A stretch of DNA of 64,000 nt, taken from Lepturacanthus savala (lineage: Eukaryota > Chordata > Actinopteri > Scombriformes > Trichiuridae). Below the pieces are notes generated by a model. It worked only from the letters and a program-made list of their open reading frames with translations, searched no databases and was not told the DNA's origin. Of the stretch, positions 43,780 through 56,448 are shown one piece after another. Position 1 is the first letter of the stretch. Every line of letters starts with the position of its first letter. A program made the translations under genes and the position numbers. Where the stretch lies: the NCBI GenBank assembly GCA_030544235.1, contig CM060463.1:10267690-10331689 (forward strand). Direction: 5' to 3'.

Positions 43780-44153
43780 ACGGGCTGACGTGCCGTTACG
43801 TTGCTGTGTGGCTGCAGCCTCTCATATGGCCACAGAAGTTTTTTTTTGCTCATATTCAGAGAGGTTTGGATACAGCGAGAGACTGAGCGCAGACAGACAC
43901 CGCTCTCCGCCGGGCGATGACACAGACAGCTGCGATTATCAGGCCTATAGGCCGTCACAGCTCCGTCCTTTTTGTCTCTTGTCACCTTTAAAAAAAACAA
44001 ACAAAAAAAAACTAACATCGACTGGACAGTTTTCCGCATCGCTTATTTTTGCGCCGTTATTTTATTTTATTTTTTTTGGAGAGAGACGCCGGAGCTGCAG
44101 AGAAGCAGATGGAGACACTTTCTCGGGTTTGACTCAAAGAGCGGCTGCAGCAG
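43780..44153 (+). promoter_or_regulatory. Candidate distal non-coding first exon and promoter of gata2
   Basis: GC-richer plus-strand stretch ending in a good donor, GCAG|GTAAAT, at 44153/44154, with no gene of its own. Mammalian Gata2 has a distal (IS) and a proximal (IG) non-coding first exon; position and donor make this a candidate for the distal one. The 5' end is unknown; the start given is nominal. It would splice to the acceptor at 48073/48074. Confidence 0.4.
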
Positions 44154-46646
44154 GTAAATGAAGCGCTCACATTGTTTTTAGACTGTCTGCTAATTTAACA
44201 TCTTTTTGGGGATTTTTTTATTCTCCGTTTCAATATTAAAATAATCAGCATCCTATAGAGATGGGTATAATTATGGTTAACATGTAGGCTATATGTTCTC
44301 GCCTTTTGTATGGTAACAAATACAAAAAGGGTTATTTTCCTGCTAAATTAAATGAGGTTAGTCAAGGAATGATGTTTTCTGATTTTGCACTGTTAATAAT
44401 TTGCATCTTATTTACCACAGTCAGTCTTAAATTGCCTGTGTAACATCTATAACGTTTAAACTCGGATATAACAGTCCAGTCTTATTCTAACATCACATAT
44501 TCGACATAGTCTGCTTTTTATTTTTTTAATCTGATTGACCAGTAAGCCTTATCTAAACAATATATATATATATAAATACACGTGCTTTATAATTGAGTGA
44601 ACGAGGAAAATGAGCCAGAATTTGAGCCCCACTAAATAATGAATGCACATAACAATATTCGTTAAGTATTTAGGATATGGAATTTCGAAGATTTCACGCC
44701 GGTCATGTAAAATACAAACGATAATCAATTTGAATACTGCGTGATGCCGAGGGCAAGGTGCTCTACTCCTAGAAAAATAGATACACACACAGGCGCGCGC
44801 ACACACACACATCTCTCGATCACGAAATGGATTAGTGTATCATCAGCTAGTGACGACAAAGTATTCAATTGCCACGCTTTAAAATACATAATGACTCGAG
44901 CAATCCTCTTTCATCAGCAGAAAGAGCAATCACATCAGCACAATGGTGGAGAGAGACAGGGGAGGGCTGGGGTTGGGTCTCCACAGGCATGCAGGAGCAG
45001 GAGTGAATGCAGGAACCCCTCTCTTACCTGTTCTGTGGTCTCTGCACTGTGCACGTGCATTACGCACCATGAAGTAATAGTGTGGATCTGTGTGTGTATA
45101 GCCTATACACAGGGAGCCACGTGAACTCCTACAATTCAGTTTTGTAATGAATGAGTTGACGGATGACTGAATTAACACACAGTTGCTGCATCTTTAAAAC
45201 TATTATCTAACTGTTTTTTATCCAGAGACATTACAGGCTAAAGAACTTCTCCAAAAAATGCTCAGTGTTTATAGCAACCAAAGAAATATATTATGCTGCG
45301 TAATATGCTTTAGTGAAGCGTGCAGTTTCATATGTTGTGTCCTATAGTCTGAAATGCTATTATTCTGAGCCCAAACTGCTTAAATGAGAGTGAGTGCTAC
45401 TCTCATAGCATCATCCAGACCCCTCTTTCAGCCGATATATGGTCTTGTGTCTGGGTGCTTGTGGCTATAAAGCCCCTCAGTGCCCTGGCTCGATCTAATT
45501 AGCCGTGAGTAAAGGGGACAATAATGCTTCAGCTGGTTTGTGTCATTCTCTTCTCTCTGGCTCTGCTTATCTTCACAAGCCCCACTGTGGCTCTTCACCC
45601 CCCCTCTCACACCCTCCCCCTCCCCCCACCCAAACACACACACGCACACACACACACACACAAACACACACAGATCTGCACAGTCACACACCTCCATTCT
45701 GGATAATGATGGATGACCATGCCCAATGGGAACAAACAGGTAGATAAAGCCAATCCCATTTAATAACAGCATGGATCGGAATGATAATCTTGTTGTTCAT
45801 TAGCCACTGTGGCTGCACAGCGATACAGTTGTTACACACAGTTCTCACCCAGTGCAGGAGGTGTTGTGAGAGGGATAGTGTTCTCCAGTCTGAGGATAGC
45901 ATCCCTCTGTGAAACAATACCGCTGTGTCCTTGAGAAAAAGACAGAGGGAGAGCAACAGCACCCCCCCCGCCACCACCATCACTAACCCTCCGTCACCCT
46001 CTCCCATCTTTTGTTCCAGCACAGATACAAATGGGATTAATGAAGGTATAAATTACAGAGGGCTAAATCCTGTTGAGTAATCCATTTGGCAAACATGCGA
46101 GCAACAATGGACATGCTGCAGCAGCTAGTCTGAGCCTGACCCACTCTCTCCCAAGGCCTCGTAGTCGAGCGCAGTCAGAAATGCACCGCGCGCACACACA
46201 TGCTGACCACTGCAGGCTATGATGACATGTTTCCCCTGTTCTACTACTGTCCTCTGGATCAGATGCATCACCGCTCCTCCGTTCAGCCTCAAACAGAGGG
46301 AGTCCTTGTTGCTTCAGGTTGAAGCATGTGTGCAGCAATTAATCCGCAGTGTACAAAAAAGGGTTTTATTATATATACACACATGGTGTAGTTTGGATTA
46401 TTGATGTATGTTGTAATCATTTTTTTTGGAAAGTCATAATATTATTATATTAGGCTAAAAACATTCTCACTCCACCTGCCACTATATGCTGCGTCTTTTC
46501 AGTGGAATGTCAGTTATTCAGGTAGTCAGCCCTCTGCTGCCCCACATGCACTAATTTGTTGATTTTAGGAGTTGACAAGCTCAAAGGGCCGAGCTCATCA
46601 ACTCACTGCCCCTGGCAACATGCCAGTGATTTAATGACTGATGACT

Positions 46647-46647
<1 letters not shown>

Positions 46648-46716
<69 letters not shown>
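46648..46716. repeat. (CA)n microsatellite
   Basis: About 69 bp of uninterrupted CA dinucleotides in the gata2 upstream region. Confidence 0.97.
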
Positions 46717-46719
<3 letters not shown>

Positions 46720-46899
46720 TCTACTATTATATAAAATTGCCTAATTGCCTTTAAAATAAGGTACAAAATTTAAAAAGATCTTGTATTTCACTGTATTCTA
46801 ACAGACAGTAAATAATAATAACAGCAAAAACAACAGGCTTCAGTGAACCTACCGTGTTTTAATTCGGGTTTGAGTGTTGTTCATTGTTCTGAATTGCGG

Positions 46900-47819
46900 G
46901 CGCTAAGAGACATGTTGACGATCACCAACTGTTTTCATGTAGGTGAGGCCTTGCGCCCATCCCTGCTGCCACCAAGAAAGAGGCGCCATTAGTATGCAAA
47001 CTGTGTTTGATTTGTCTCTCCCCGAGACAAAAAACACTGTTTTCACAAGAGGGATGCCCCGCTACTAATTAAAGACAATTAGGCGCTCCCGACAATGGGG
47101 CCAATTTCGGGGTCATAAATCGACTCCTCCTCTGTTGGTTTTAGAGGTGCTGAAATCTCTTGTTTATTTACACAACAGTAGTATGCGAAAAACAACACTT
47201 ACAATTATAGGTGGGATTGTAAGGCTCAATCGCACGCCTTAAAATGTGAAAAGAAAAGAAAAAAAAACGTTTTGCAAGTGGGTGAGATTTACATTTTTTT
47301 TTAAATGCTAAAAATAAATATTTTAAAATGGGTAATATTCACTAGAATATTTTGTAGATAGGCTCATAAAGGCGAGGGCGGCCTGGTGTGTGATAACAAA
47401 TTTAAATCTCATATCGATAATAAGACGTATTGTTCATGTTAAATGTGTGTCTTTAGGCTTATAACCGCTCAAAAACAGATTATCAAAGGGCCGATTGCTC
47501 ATCCAGTGTGATCTCCATGAGAGAGAAAGACTCCCGAGAAATTACACCGCTGATTGATAGGCTAAATCTTTTGAGTTTTTCGGCGCAGTGAGATGGAAAT
47601 TGAAAGAAGGAGAGCAGGGATGCGGTTAGCCAATTGTGGCAGGGCTGCTCGTGATTGGCTGAGAGCGAGGCCCCGCCTCTTGTGGCTTGATATGGGAATT
47701 TACTGGCGCCAGCCGCATCAGTCTGCGCCACATCTCATTAATGAGCCTGAGCACTGCACGGATCAGGAGGTTTACACATCCAAGCTGTATGCGCCGTCAG
47801 CTGATCGAAATCGCAACAG
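46900..47819 (+). promoter_or_regulatory. gata2 proximal promoter and non-coding first exon
   Basis: Two CCAAT boxes face each other at 47630-47634 (CCAAT) and 47654-47658 (ATTGG), with a GC box just after. A candidate first exon ends at CAACAG|GTATCC (47819/47820), though this donor is weak. The upstream stretch 46950-47150 has an octamer-like ATGCAAAC and several ATTA cores and reads like conserved DNA. The exon would join the ATG exon at the acceptor TTTGCAG, 48073/48074. Confidence 0.55.
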
Positions 47820-48284
47820 GTATCCAGAGGAAACATTTGTGTGTGTGTGTGTTTTCCTTTACGCGGAGACGTGATGCATTGACTCACCACAGAGACAACT
47901 GTGTATTACTACTCGTGTTTTCAGCCTTTTAATAGCATCCATAGTGTGTTTCAAGTTGATATACTTCACCTATGATTAGATGCGAAAATCAAGGATGCGT
48001 CTTCTTTGCTTGGAAGAAGAAGGTGGAGCGACGTTTTCACGCGAATTAACATTTTTGTTTTCGTCTCTTTGCAGATAGCCTATCAGCGAGGAGAAAGGAG
48101 GAGACCGGGTTATTTAAGGATTCTATTTCTCAAGTAAATAAACACAGCCGAGACTTTCACAGCCCAAGGAACCGTATTCGTTAGAAGGAGGATTTTTTAA
48201 AACTTCGACTTGGGGGCGAACAGCAGCCTGAAATAGCCGCGGCGCACAGAGGCATCGAGAGCGAAGCAGACGGCCGGTTCAGCC

Positions 48285-51200
48285 ATGGAGGTCGCAGCGG
48301 CCGACCAGTCTCGGTGGATGGCGCACCACCACGCCGTGCTGAACGGCCAGCACCCGGACTCTCACCACCACAGCCTGAGCCACAACTACATGGAGCCAAT
48401 GGCGCCTTTACTGCCCCAGGACGAGGTTGACATGTTTCTGAACCACTTGGACTCTCAAGGGAACCCCTACTACACCAACTCCCGGGCAAGGGTCACCTAC
48501 AGCCAAGCGCACGGTGAGATCAGCTGTATTTAATTTTACACATAACCTGATCGAGTTTTTATTTTAGAAAATAATAGTAATAAAATATATATATATTTTT
48601 GTATAATTAAGGTGCAAAGGCCCAATTCATCCATGCGTTTTGCCAGTGTGTGCGCTTTTGTGGACTTGGTCTATTTATTTTGTGCAGGGAAAAAAAAATC
48701 ATGCAGTGTGTTGTAATTTACTTAAAAAAGATCCTTCGTGACATTTCTGGGCCGGTTCAGCAACATAAAAGGAATTTATAGCAAATGACAGGGAGAGGAA
48801 AGGGAAGTATGTCATTTAACCCCTCTGTTGGGGCAGGGGTTTCAGGAGAGAGAGAGAGAGAGAGGCACTTCCCGGATATAAAATAAAAACCGCAAATTTA
48901 CTAATAACAATCTTTAGTCCGAGAGCTGCAGCTGATGAAAAGATACAGCTCTGACGATAGATTTTTTTTAAATAACTTTTCTGAATCCAGGAGGATTTTT
49001 TCATTTTAAAAGATGTTCAGCGTGCGGCTGCTCGTCTCTGTCTATAAGATAATTAACCGAAATTGAGGAAAAAATGAGTATTTAAATAAACCAGGCCTAC
49101 GAGTAGTTAAACAACACCTGGAACTGAGGAAACTAAATGTCGGACTTTGATAAGCTGATTCTGAGCATTTAACAGGTAAATGTGTGACTTTGTGACTTTC
49201 TGTTCTGCTTTAAAAACTCGTGCCACGACTGCTGTTACTAACGCATCACGTACAAATATATATATACATATATTAAATAATTTATTTTGGTTTTCAGCTC
49301 GCCTCACTGGGAACCAGGTTTGCCGACCACACCTCATCCACAGCCCCGGTATTCCCTGGCTGGACCCCGGGAAAGCAGCCCTGTCCGCTGCCCACCACCA
49401 TAACGCATGGGCCGTCAGCCACTTCAGCAAACCCGGCCTGCACCACACCGGCTCCGGTTACCCCTGCAGCAGCAGCGGCAGCAGCACGGCTCCGGTCTCG
49501 TCGCTCACGCCCGCGTCCCACTCCAGCCCGCACCTCTACAGTTTCCCCCCGACCCCTCCGAAAGACGTGTCCCCGGACCCGGGCCCCACCTCCCCGACCT
49601 CCACCTCCACCAGGATGGACGAGAAGGAGTCGATCAAGTACCAGGTGCAGCTGACGGACGGCATGAAAATGGAGAGCTGTAGCCCGCTGCGCGGCGGCCT
49701 GGCCTCGATGAACAGCCAGGCCCAGACGCATCACCCCATCCCCACCTACCCGGCCTACCCTCTGCACACACCCCACGAATACAGCGGCAGCCTCTTCCAC
49801 CCGGGCAGCCTGCTCGGCGGATCCTCCTCCAGCTTCACGCCCAAATGCAAAAGCAAAGCCAGGTCGAGCTCAGGTGAGTCATGTGTGTGTGTGTGTTTGT
49901 GTTTCTCCTCACGTCAGATGACAGATCCGAGATAAGATATGGCCTAATGAAATGGTCGTGCTTTATTCTGCTGGACGGTGTGCGCAGCGCTGCGCACTAT
50001 AGACGCAGGTTTCATTTCTTAGTAATATTATAATTATTATTATACAATCGTGTACTTACAGTTGTGTTTTTGTGAGTTTATGCAAAAAAAAAGTTCCTTT
50101 GATCTTTTGATTTATTTTAGACGATCCGCTCCTTCCCGCACTAATCTAGTTGGTAACATTTTGGAATAACAACTTGTTGCTCTGGTAACTTTAATAACAG
50201 CCACTCTTCTTCAAACAACCCCGTTTGTTTTATCTTCGTCCCATAGTACTTTAAGAACATCAGAAGGGGTTCAATTTAAAGAGGAACCACTTTAATCGAA
50301 ACTACGGACTAATCGGCGTGATCAAGCGCTTCCTTTTAAGCCTCTAGAGATGATTCGAACAATTGTGCTCAGACTTACTTAATTATTTAATATTATAGCC
50401 TATATGTATATTTTGTTCTGCCCCAAATTACACACAATTATGGATGAATTGACAACTTTTGTGCATTCTTTCAGTACGCATTTAAATATATACCCAACTG
50501 TGGTCGATTTGGAAAAAAAAACTTCACGTGCAGAGTCAAATACTTTTCTTGTTCGTGCCGTAGACTTGTTTTCCCTTCAAATGTGGCCTTTTATTGCACT
50601 TAAAAAACGAAGGAGTCACGACGCCCTGGCTCCTGCCATATCCTGTATACCTCCAAGGGAACAAATCACGACCCTCCACCCACCGCTCTCCCCAGTACTA
50701 ACAAAGCACAGGCGACAGAGCCCTGCTGTTTGTGTTTTTTAGCATGGCCTTGGCCCACTGCACTGACATGAAGTGGAGGCAACCAGGTCCACAGTGGATC
50801 TGCTTCTTTCTCTATATGAGGGCTATATAACACATGTGCGGCTATATAGTAATAGAGTAATCTGGATTAAAACAAATGGATATAATTGTTTTTTTTTTCT
50901 TTTACTCAGAAACCTCAAAAAGTTAGTTCAAAATGTTTATAATAAAATAGAGTATTATGCGACTGTCTGGACAAGCACCTGATTCAATATATGGGGGGGT
51001 ATTAAGGGAAACGGTTAAACATTAATGTGCAGACGTTTGGAAAACAACTCAGTCTGGTAATGGGTCTGTAATTTCCCCACATTGTTCCAGCTGCTGCACT
51101 TTGAAAAATGACAACAGCAGAAAATTTTAACAGGCTGCTCCAAATGTAGTGTTTGTAATTATCAATATTGTCATCCGTGGTCCCGCTGCTTCTTAATCCA

Positions 51201-54200
51201 CCCGGGGAATGCTCGCTGTCTGATAATCTGACTGAATGTGAGCTTTTGTAGAAGAGAAATGTTATACTGTGACATTTAAAAGAAGCTGGCCAGGCTGCGC
51301 CTGAATCAGTAACACAAACACATCAGCCACGGCATTAAAAAGACTCTTATCTATCAAAGTCCATGTCCAGTAATGGTGATTGACTGCTGTACAAAATGCC
51401 ACAATGACATTTCAGCTGTCAGCACATATACCTTACAGTCGTGTGGCTTCCTGTTAAAACCAGAACCCCCCCTCCCCTCCGTCTGCCCTATAACTTTTCA
51501 CATGAAGCTTTCATCTTCCCATTTGTATTTCTCATTTCAACACCAAACATTGCACAAGACTCAATACAGCAGTCATTGTTGATGAATATTTAAAGTGTTA
51601 ATGAGCCTGCTTTTTGCTTCCAGCAACCACATTGCTTGACTTGCGAAACACTTAAGAGGAAGAGAAGGGAGGTACAAAAAAAAAAAAAAAACAACTGAGG
51701 TGCATTTCAAAAGGAACGTAGCTTTTTACTCTCAGGTCAGATTCCATTGTAGAACGAGGGTGGGACTGTGGGTGTCGCAGGCATTATAACAGGAATAATG
51801 AGATGATTCTCTAGGGAGAGACGGATACTTGAATTAAATGAATTGGTCGGTTTAGCAACAGGCTGTTTGAAGTCAGTCAAACCTGTATGGGAGAGGAGGG
51901 AGTGGGAAATATAAAAAAAAGGGTTTTACATAGAAGAGCCCACATATGCACATGGAACTATCCAAGATATTTCTCCTTTATTTTATATCTAACAGAAAAG
52001 AATGCAGACTTTATCAAAACACTGTTGGATTGAAAGGCATTTCTATATTATTAAGTGCAGCTAACTGGCATGCAAGCTTTTTCATCAGAGGCAGCAACAT
52101 TGTCCGGCACATTTAATACCACCACCACATAATTATATTTCCCTCATGGGTGCCCACTGACCTGATGAATAATGTAGTCCTAATTTGATGGTGTGTCTCT
52201 TTCTTCTTGTTGGACACCTCTGGACATGTTCTGGCTGCCTCTGGCCTCCCCACTCTGGATCGGTTTACATAGAGGTGTCTGTGTCCATGACAGTCATGCA
52301 CACTTGGTACACCTGTACCAGACAGATTTTGACTTCATATTACAGGAGGGCCATCCATCACATTGTTCAGCTTTGTATAGTCGCCCGACTGGACTGGACA
52401 GCTGCTATTCTATATGGTGCTTCTGACTCCCGGTGAACTTTTTAATTATATAAATTTTTCCCCTGGTTCCTTCTCTTGAATTATATGCAGAGGGCCGTGA
52501 ATGTGTGAACTGCGGGGCCACCTCCACCCCTCTGTGGCGACGGGACGGTACCGGCCATTACCTGTGCAACGCCTGTGGACTGTACCACAAGATGAACGGC
52601 CAGAACCGACCGCTCATCAAGCCCAAACGTAGACTGGTAAGTCTTAACACTCCTCTCTCTCCCATCTCTTTTACTCTGAGAGAAGGCACCCATGATATGA
52701 GCACAAAGCAGATGCAGGCAGCACAATTCCAGGAAAGTTATATTTTCCCTATGATCTTCCTGGAATTGTTTGTCCCCCTCACCCCCCGATGATCCGCCTT
52801 CATGGCCTGTTACAATACTGCTACTATTGCCATTGTTCCTGCTATCATTATTGCTGGTACTTCTGATACTGTTACTGATACCAATGCCCATGCTGCTTTA
52901 GTTAACACCATGCTTGAGTAAATGAAAAGCAGCATGGACACAGAACTGTTGTCGAGGATGTGCCACAGCTCCAGAGCTGCACAGACACTTCTGCCATTAA
53001 CCCTATTGAGGCTGGACATAATTCTATGTCGCCACGCTTATTCATTTAATGTTTTTTAAAAAAAGATCTTTATTCTATCAAATATACTCAAAAACAAATC
53101 TCCATAAATTATTTGATATGTATTGTCTTTTATTATGTTTCTATTATTAATATTGTTCTTATTATTCATTTAATTCAGTAACCCCTGAACCTTTTATCGT
53201 TCATTGGACTTTAACAATATTTTTTTTTTGTTTTATTCTTTTAAAATGTGACTGGCTGCTTTGTGAACACTATTTAAAATTAGTACATAAATAATAACAT
53301 CTTCATATAAATTAAAAAAAGTTTTTTTTTTTCATTTAATGAAGTAAAGGAGGTTGGTTACGTACTCAGTAGAAATTAAAACAGCCATACTTAGAACGTA
53401 TTCATGATTAAAATAATTAAACAGCAACTTCGTCAATAATAATATTATTAATAGGCATAATAATAATCGCGGATTAATTACTGGTTTTAAAATTAAATAA
53501 CAGAAAGTTCCACTGCTATAATCTCTTTAAAGAGGTCTGGACTTTTTCATTTACCCAGACTAATTATGATTGCGGAGGCTGTAGCCTGGGTCTAATGGTC
53601 TTCATTAACATTAGCTGCTAATTTGACTTTCCAATAAATTGGCTGCTATCAGGCGATCCGCAGATATTTCTGATGGTCTTCCCCCCTTTTTCTTCGAAAC
53701 ACTAAACCTTTTTTTTAAATCATATTTTTTTCATGTTATTCGTTGACCACTTCCATGTCGTCCCTCCTCGTGAAAAAAAAAAGTCCCATTACATTTTCCA
53801 CTGGCTCGGCCCATGTGTCTGTAGCGTTTGCATTTTCAGCTCAAGTGTTTTTCAGAGTTGTGTTCAAAGGGGCATCCAGTTGTTTCCTATCCGGATATCT
53901 GCCCGGCCCAGATAAGGAAGTCAGGCTCCCGGCTGTTTCCGCCCTCAACCAGCGCGCTGCATTCTCTATGGCCAGACTGACATACTGTAAAGAGATTATC
54001 ACAACACTGGAGGAGCCGCTTATGTGTGAAGAGACAGACCGTGAGGGGCGGGGATTGGAAAATAAATGGATTTATGTTATTCCCTTTTTTTGTCATTCTC
54101 GGTGGGCAGTGGCACGATCTTGACGCGCATGCAGCGGCTTTTTAAAATTAATTATTATTATTTTGAAATCATACGTTTATTATAAGGTATTTCTCATAAA

Positions 54201-56448
54201 AAAACATGACCAGGGCGGGTATTGTTCTCCAGGTCACAACGCAACCAGTCCACCTGAAATTAATTAGAAGAAAATCCTGGATGCTGCTCGCAAAGCAAAG
54301 AGCCGGAGGGTTCTTGCATGTAAAGCTAATGTTTCTTATTAAGTGTGAAGAATTGATCCGCAATGGACGCACACTGCCAGCCAGGACACCGGGTCTTACG
54401 ACTTATGGCCCAGTTTCCCCAGAATCGAGATAAATATAGTTTATACAAGGCCTGCGTTATGACATGTTAATAGCGCTCTACTTGTTTTTTAATTAATTAA
54501 ATATGATCGCTATTGCAGACTTGTGCACAAACAGGCATTCCCGCGGAAAAATGTCTCCATATCTTATTGCACAAATTAGAAAATTTGATCATGGTTGTAG
54601 CGGTCTGCATACATGCAATTGATTTAATAGAGGAGATAAGTCGTTTTTCCAGTCTTGACTGTTCTTCTTTTTTGATGCTTTTCTGCACATGGATCAAAGC
54701 TGAAGACCCCCCCCCCTTCAAAAAACACACAAAAAAACATGTGCCGCTGTTTAATTTAAGAACAACTTTCTGTCCCTTGTTGTTGTTGCGCTGAGTCAGA
54801 AATCACAAATTCACTGCATGCAACGTGTTTTTTTGACAACATGGCAGATGATCGCTGATAAGCCTTGACGCGTCTAAATAACACGCCGACACGCGAGCGG
54901 TTTATTCACGACGTGTTTTTCTGTGTTTTTTTACCAGTCCGCGGCGAGACGTGCAGGCACCTGCTGCGCAAACTGCCAGACCACCACCACCACCCTGTGG
55001 AGGCGTAACGGGAACGGAGACCCGGTGTGTAACGCCTGTGGCCTCTACTTCAAACTGCACAATGTAAGTAAACTGGAAACCAACAAACAACAAAAAAAAA
55101 GTTGCGTGTGTGAGGTTTTGGTGGAGGAGGTTGAGGTGTGTGTATGTGTGTGTGTTGGGGCGGTGGGGGAACTGGTCGTTAACTGGTCAAGTGGGCGGAC
55201 AGCTCCTATCGATTTAGGAGCAGAGGAGCTGTGTGGGTGTGAAGGCAAAGCCTGCTCACCCTGTCGAGCAGAACCCACCGGTCCTCTGTTTTTTTTTTAT
55301 TAATCCATCCTTGTTTCAATGGGGGGCGTTACTCCCCGGAGAGGCTGCAGGGTGGGACTGTCATTCAGTGTAACGGCGTCGGTTACACTGATGAGGATTT
55401 GTCTGAGGCTGTTCCTTTCAGCTCCAGCCAGGCCCTCATCCCCATGCATTCATATTGACCAGAACGGTTCTGTTTGGGTTGAAATTAGACAAAAGCTCAA
55501 AAGGGGGAAAAAAAAATCCACAACGCCCATGACTGGCCTTATAATGCAGCTATATATGCAAAACAGCTGCTCGGTATTTATAGTTTTTTATTTCACACTG
55601 GTGTCATTGACGTTGGGCTACCATGAAAGAAATGCTTGTAAATCCTAATTGGCGATGTAATATCTGACATATTCCTGGTGGCATTTTAAATCGTGAGCTG
55701 TAACTACCTAACCTCCCTGGTCATATCTTTCACTAATTTAAGTAGATTTGCCCCCCCCCAAAATTACAAAAAACTCAAAAATGTTATTGTATTTTTTTTT
55801 TTATCAAAATTCAATCACATTTTCTTCCAGTTAAAGAAATAATATGACACTGGTTATCTTGCCCAGAGCAATTTCAAACAATAGTGTCATTACTTCCACC
55901 TGTCAGTCAAGGCGAGTGGTGTCCTCCAGATAGATGAACGTAAGATGAACGGCCGGATCCGTTCGGCACCTGCTAGAATGTGCCCATTAATCAACTTGTA
56001 ATTTAAATTCCTTGTTTTGTTTCTCTGATGTCACAATATGGACATTAAAGACACTCTTGAAATGCCGTTTCAGGTGTATTTTAAGGGTTAAGATGTCAAA
56101 TTTGCACTGCCTCTGCAGCTTTGAGCTAATTGTTCTCTTTCCCTACAGGTCAACAGACCCCTGACTATGAAGAAAGAAGGCATCCAGACGCGCAACCGCA
56201 AGATGTCCAGCAAGTCCAAGAGGAACAAACGGGTCGGGGACGGCTTCGACGAGCTGTCCAAGTGCATGCAGGACAAGGCCTCTCCTTTTGGCGGCGCGCC
56301 CGGCCTCACCAGCCACATGGCCCACATGGGTCACCTGCCCCACTTCAGCCACTCGGGACACATGCTGCCTACCCCCACGCCCATCCACCCTTCGTTCAGT
56401 CACCCCCACCACTCCAACCGCTCGCCGGTCTGGGCCGAGCCTCACTGA
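48285..56448 (+). CDS. gata2: GATA-binding protein 2 (probably the gata2a paralogue)
   Basis: Zinc-finger transcription factor of blood stem and progenitor cells, endothelium, neurons and other tissues. Five coding exons join in frame: 48285-48513, 49298-49873, 52491-52636, 54938-55063, 56149-56448. The product is 458 aa. The N-terminus MEVAAADQSRWM and the segment HNYMEPMAPLLPQDEVDMFLNHLDSQG are GATA2-type. The N-finger is C273-x2-C276-x17-C294-x2-C297 and the C-finger C327-x2-C330-x17-C348-x2-C351, each on its own exon, followed by a basic tail (KKEGIQTRNRK, KSKRNKR). The 5' UTR part of the first coding exon runs from 48074. The poly(A) signal AATAAA is at 57357-57362, giving a 3' UTR of about 0.9 kb. 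Linkage to rpn1 and the intron-4 enhancer suggests gata2a; gata2b would be the alternative. Confidence 0.96.
48514..49297 (+). other. gata2 intron between first and second coding exons
   Basis: Mostly AT-rich, with a short (GA)n at about 48847-48863. No other gene or clear element seen. Confidence 0.5.
49874..52490 (+). other. gata2 intron 3, with a candidate regulatory block
   Basis: 2.6-kb intron ahead of the N-finger exon. A less AT-rich block at about 51130-51370 has WGATAR sites at 51221 (TGATAA), 51347 (TTATCT) and 51351 (CTATCA), the last two overlapping. No gene or transposon was recognised. Confidence 0.45.
53515..53680. promoter_or_regulatory. Homeodomain-motif-rich block in gata2 intron 4
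   Basis: Many ATTA/TAAT cores ('actaattatgatt', 'cattaacattagctgctaattt', 'ccaataaattgg') occur in a stretch that, unlike its AT-rich surroundings, reads as complex unique sequence. Mouse Gata2 introns are known to hold neural enhancers, so a neural role is possible; this is inference. Confidence 0.35.
53865..53960 (+). promoter_or_regulatory. Counterpart of the Gata2 +9.5 intronic enhancer
   Basis: It lies in the intron between the two zinc-finger exons (52637-54937), the same place as the mammalian +9.5 (intron 4) enhancer. The sequence has TATCTG (53896-53901), an 8-bp spacer, then AGATAAG (53910-53916) running into GGAAG (an ETS core). TTTCC ETS cores flank it near 53884 and 53936. The mammalian element is an E-box CATCTG, 8 bp, AGATAA with ETS sites. 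Architecture and location fit well, but the first base of the E-box is T rather than C. Confidence 0.8.

Noticed and set aside
49294..49800. 168-codon minus-strand frame
   Set aside because: Antisense shadow of the GC-rich gata2 exon at 49298-49873; composition biased and no known domain.
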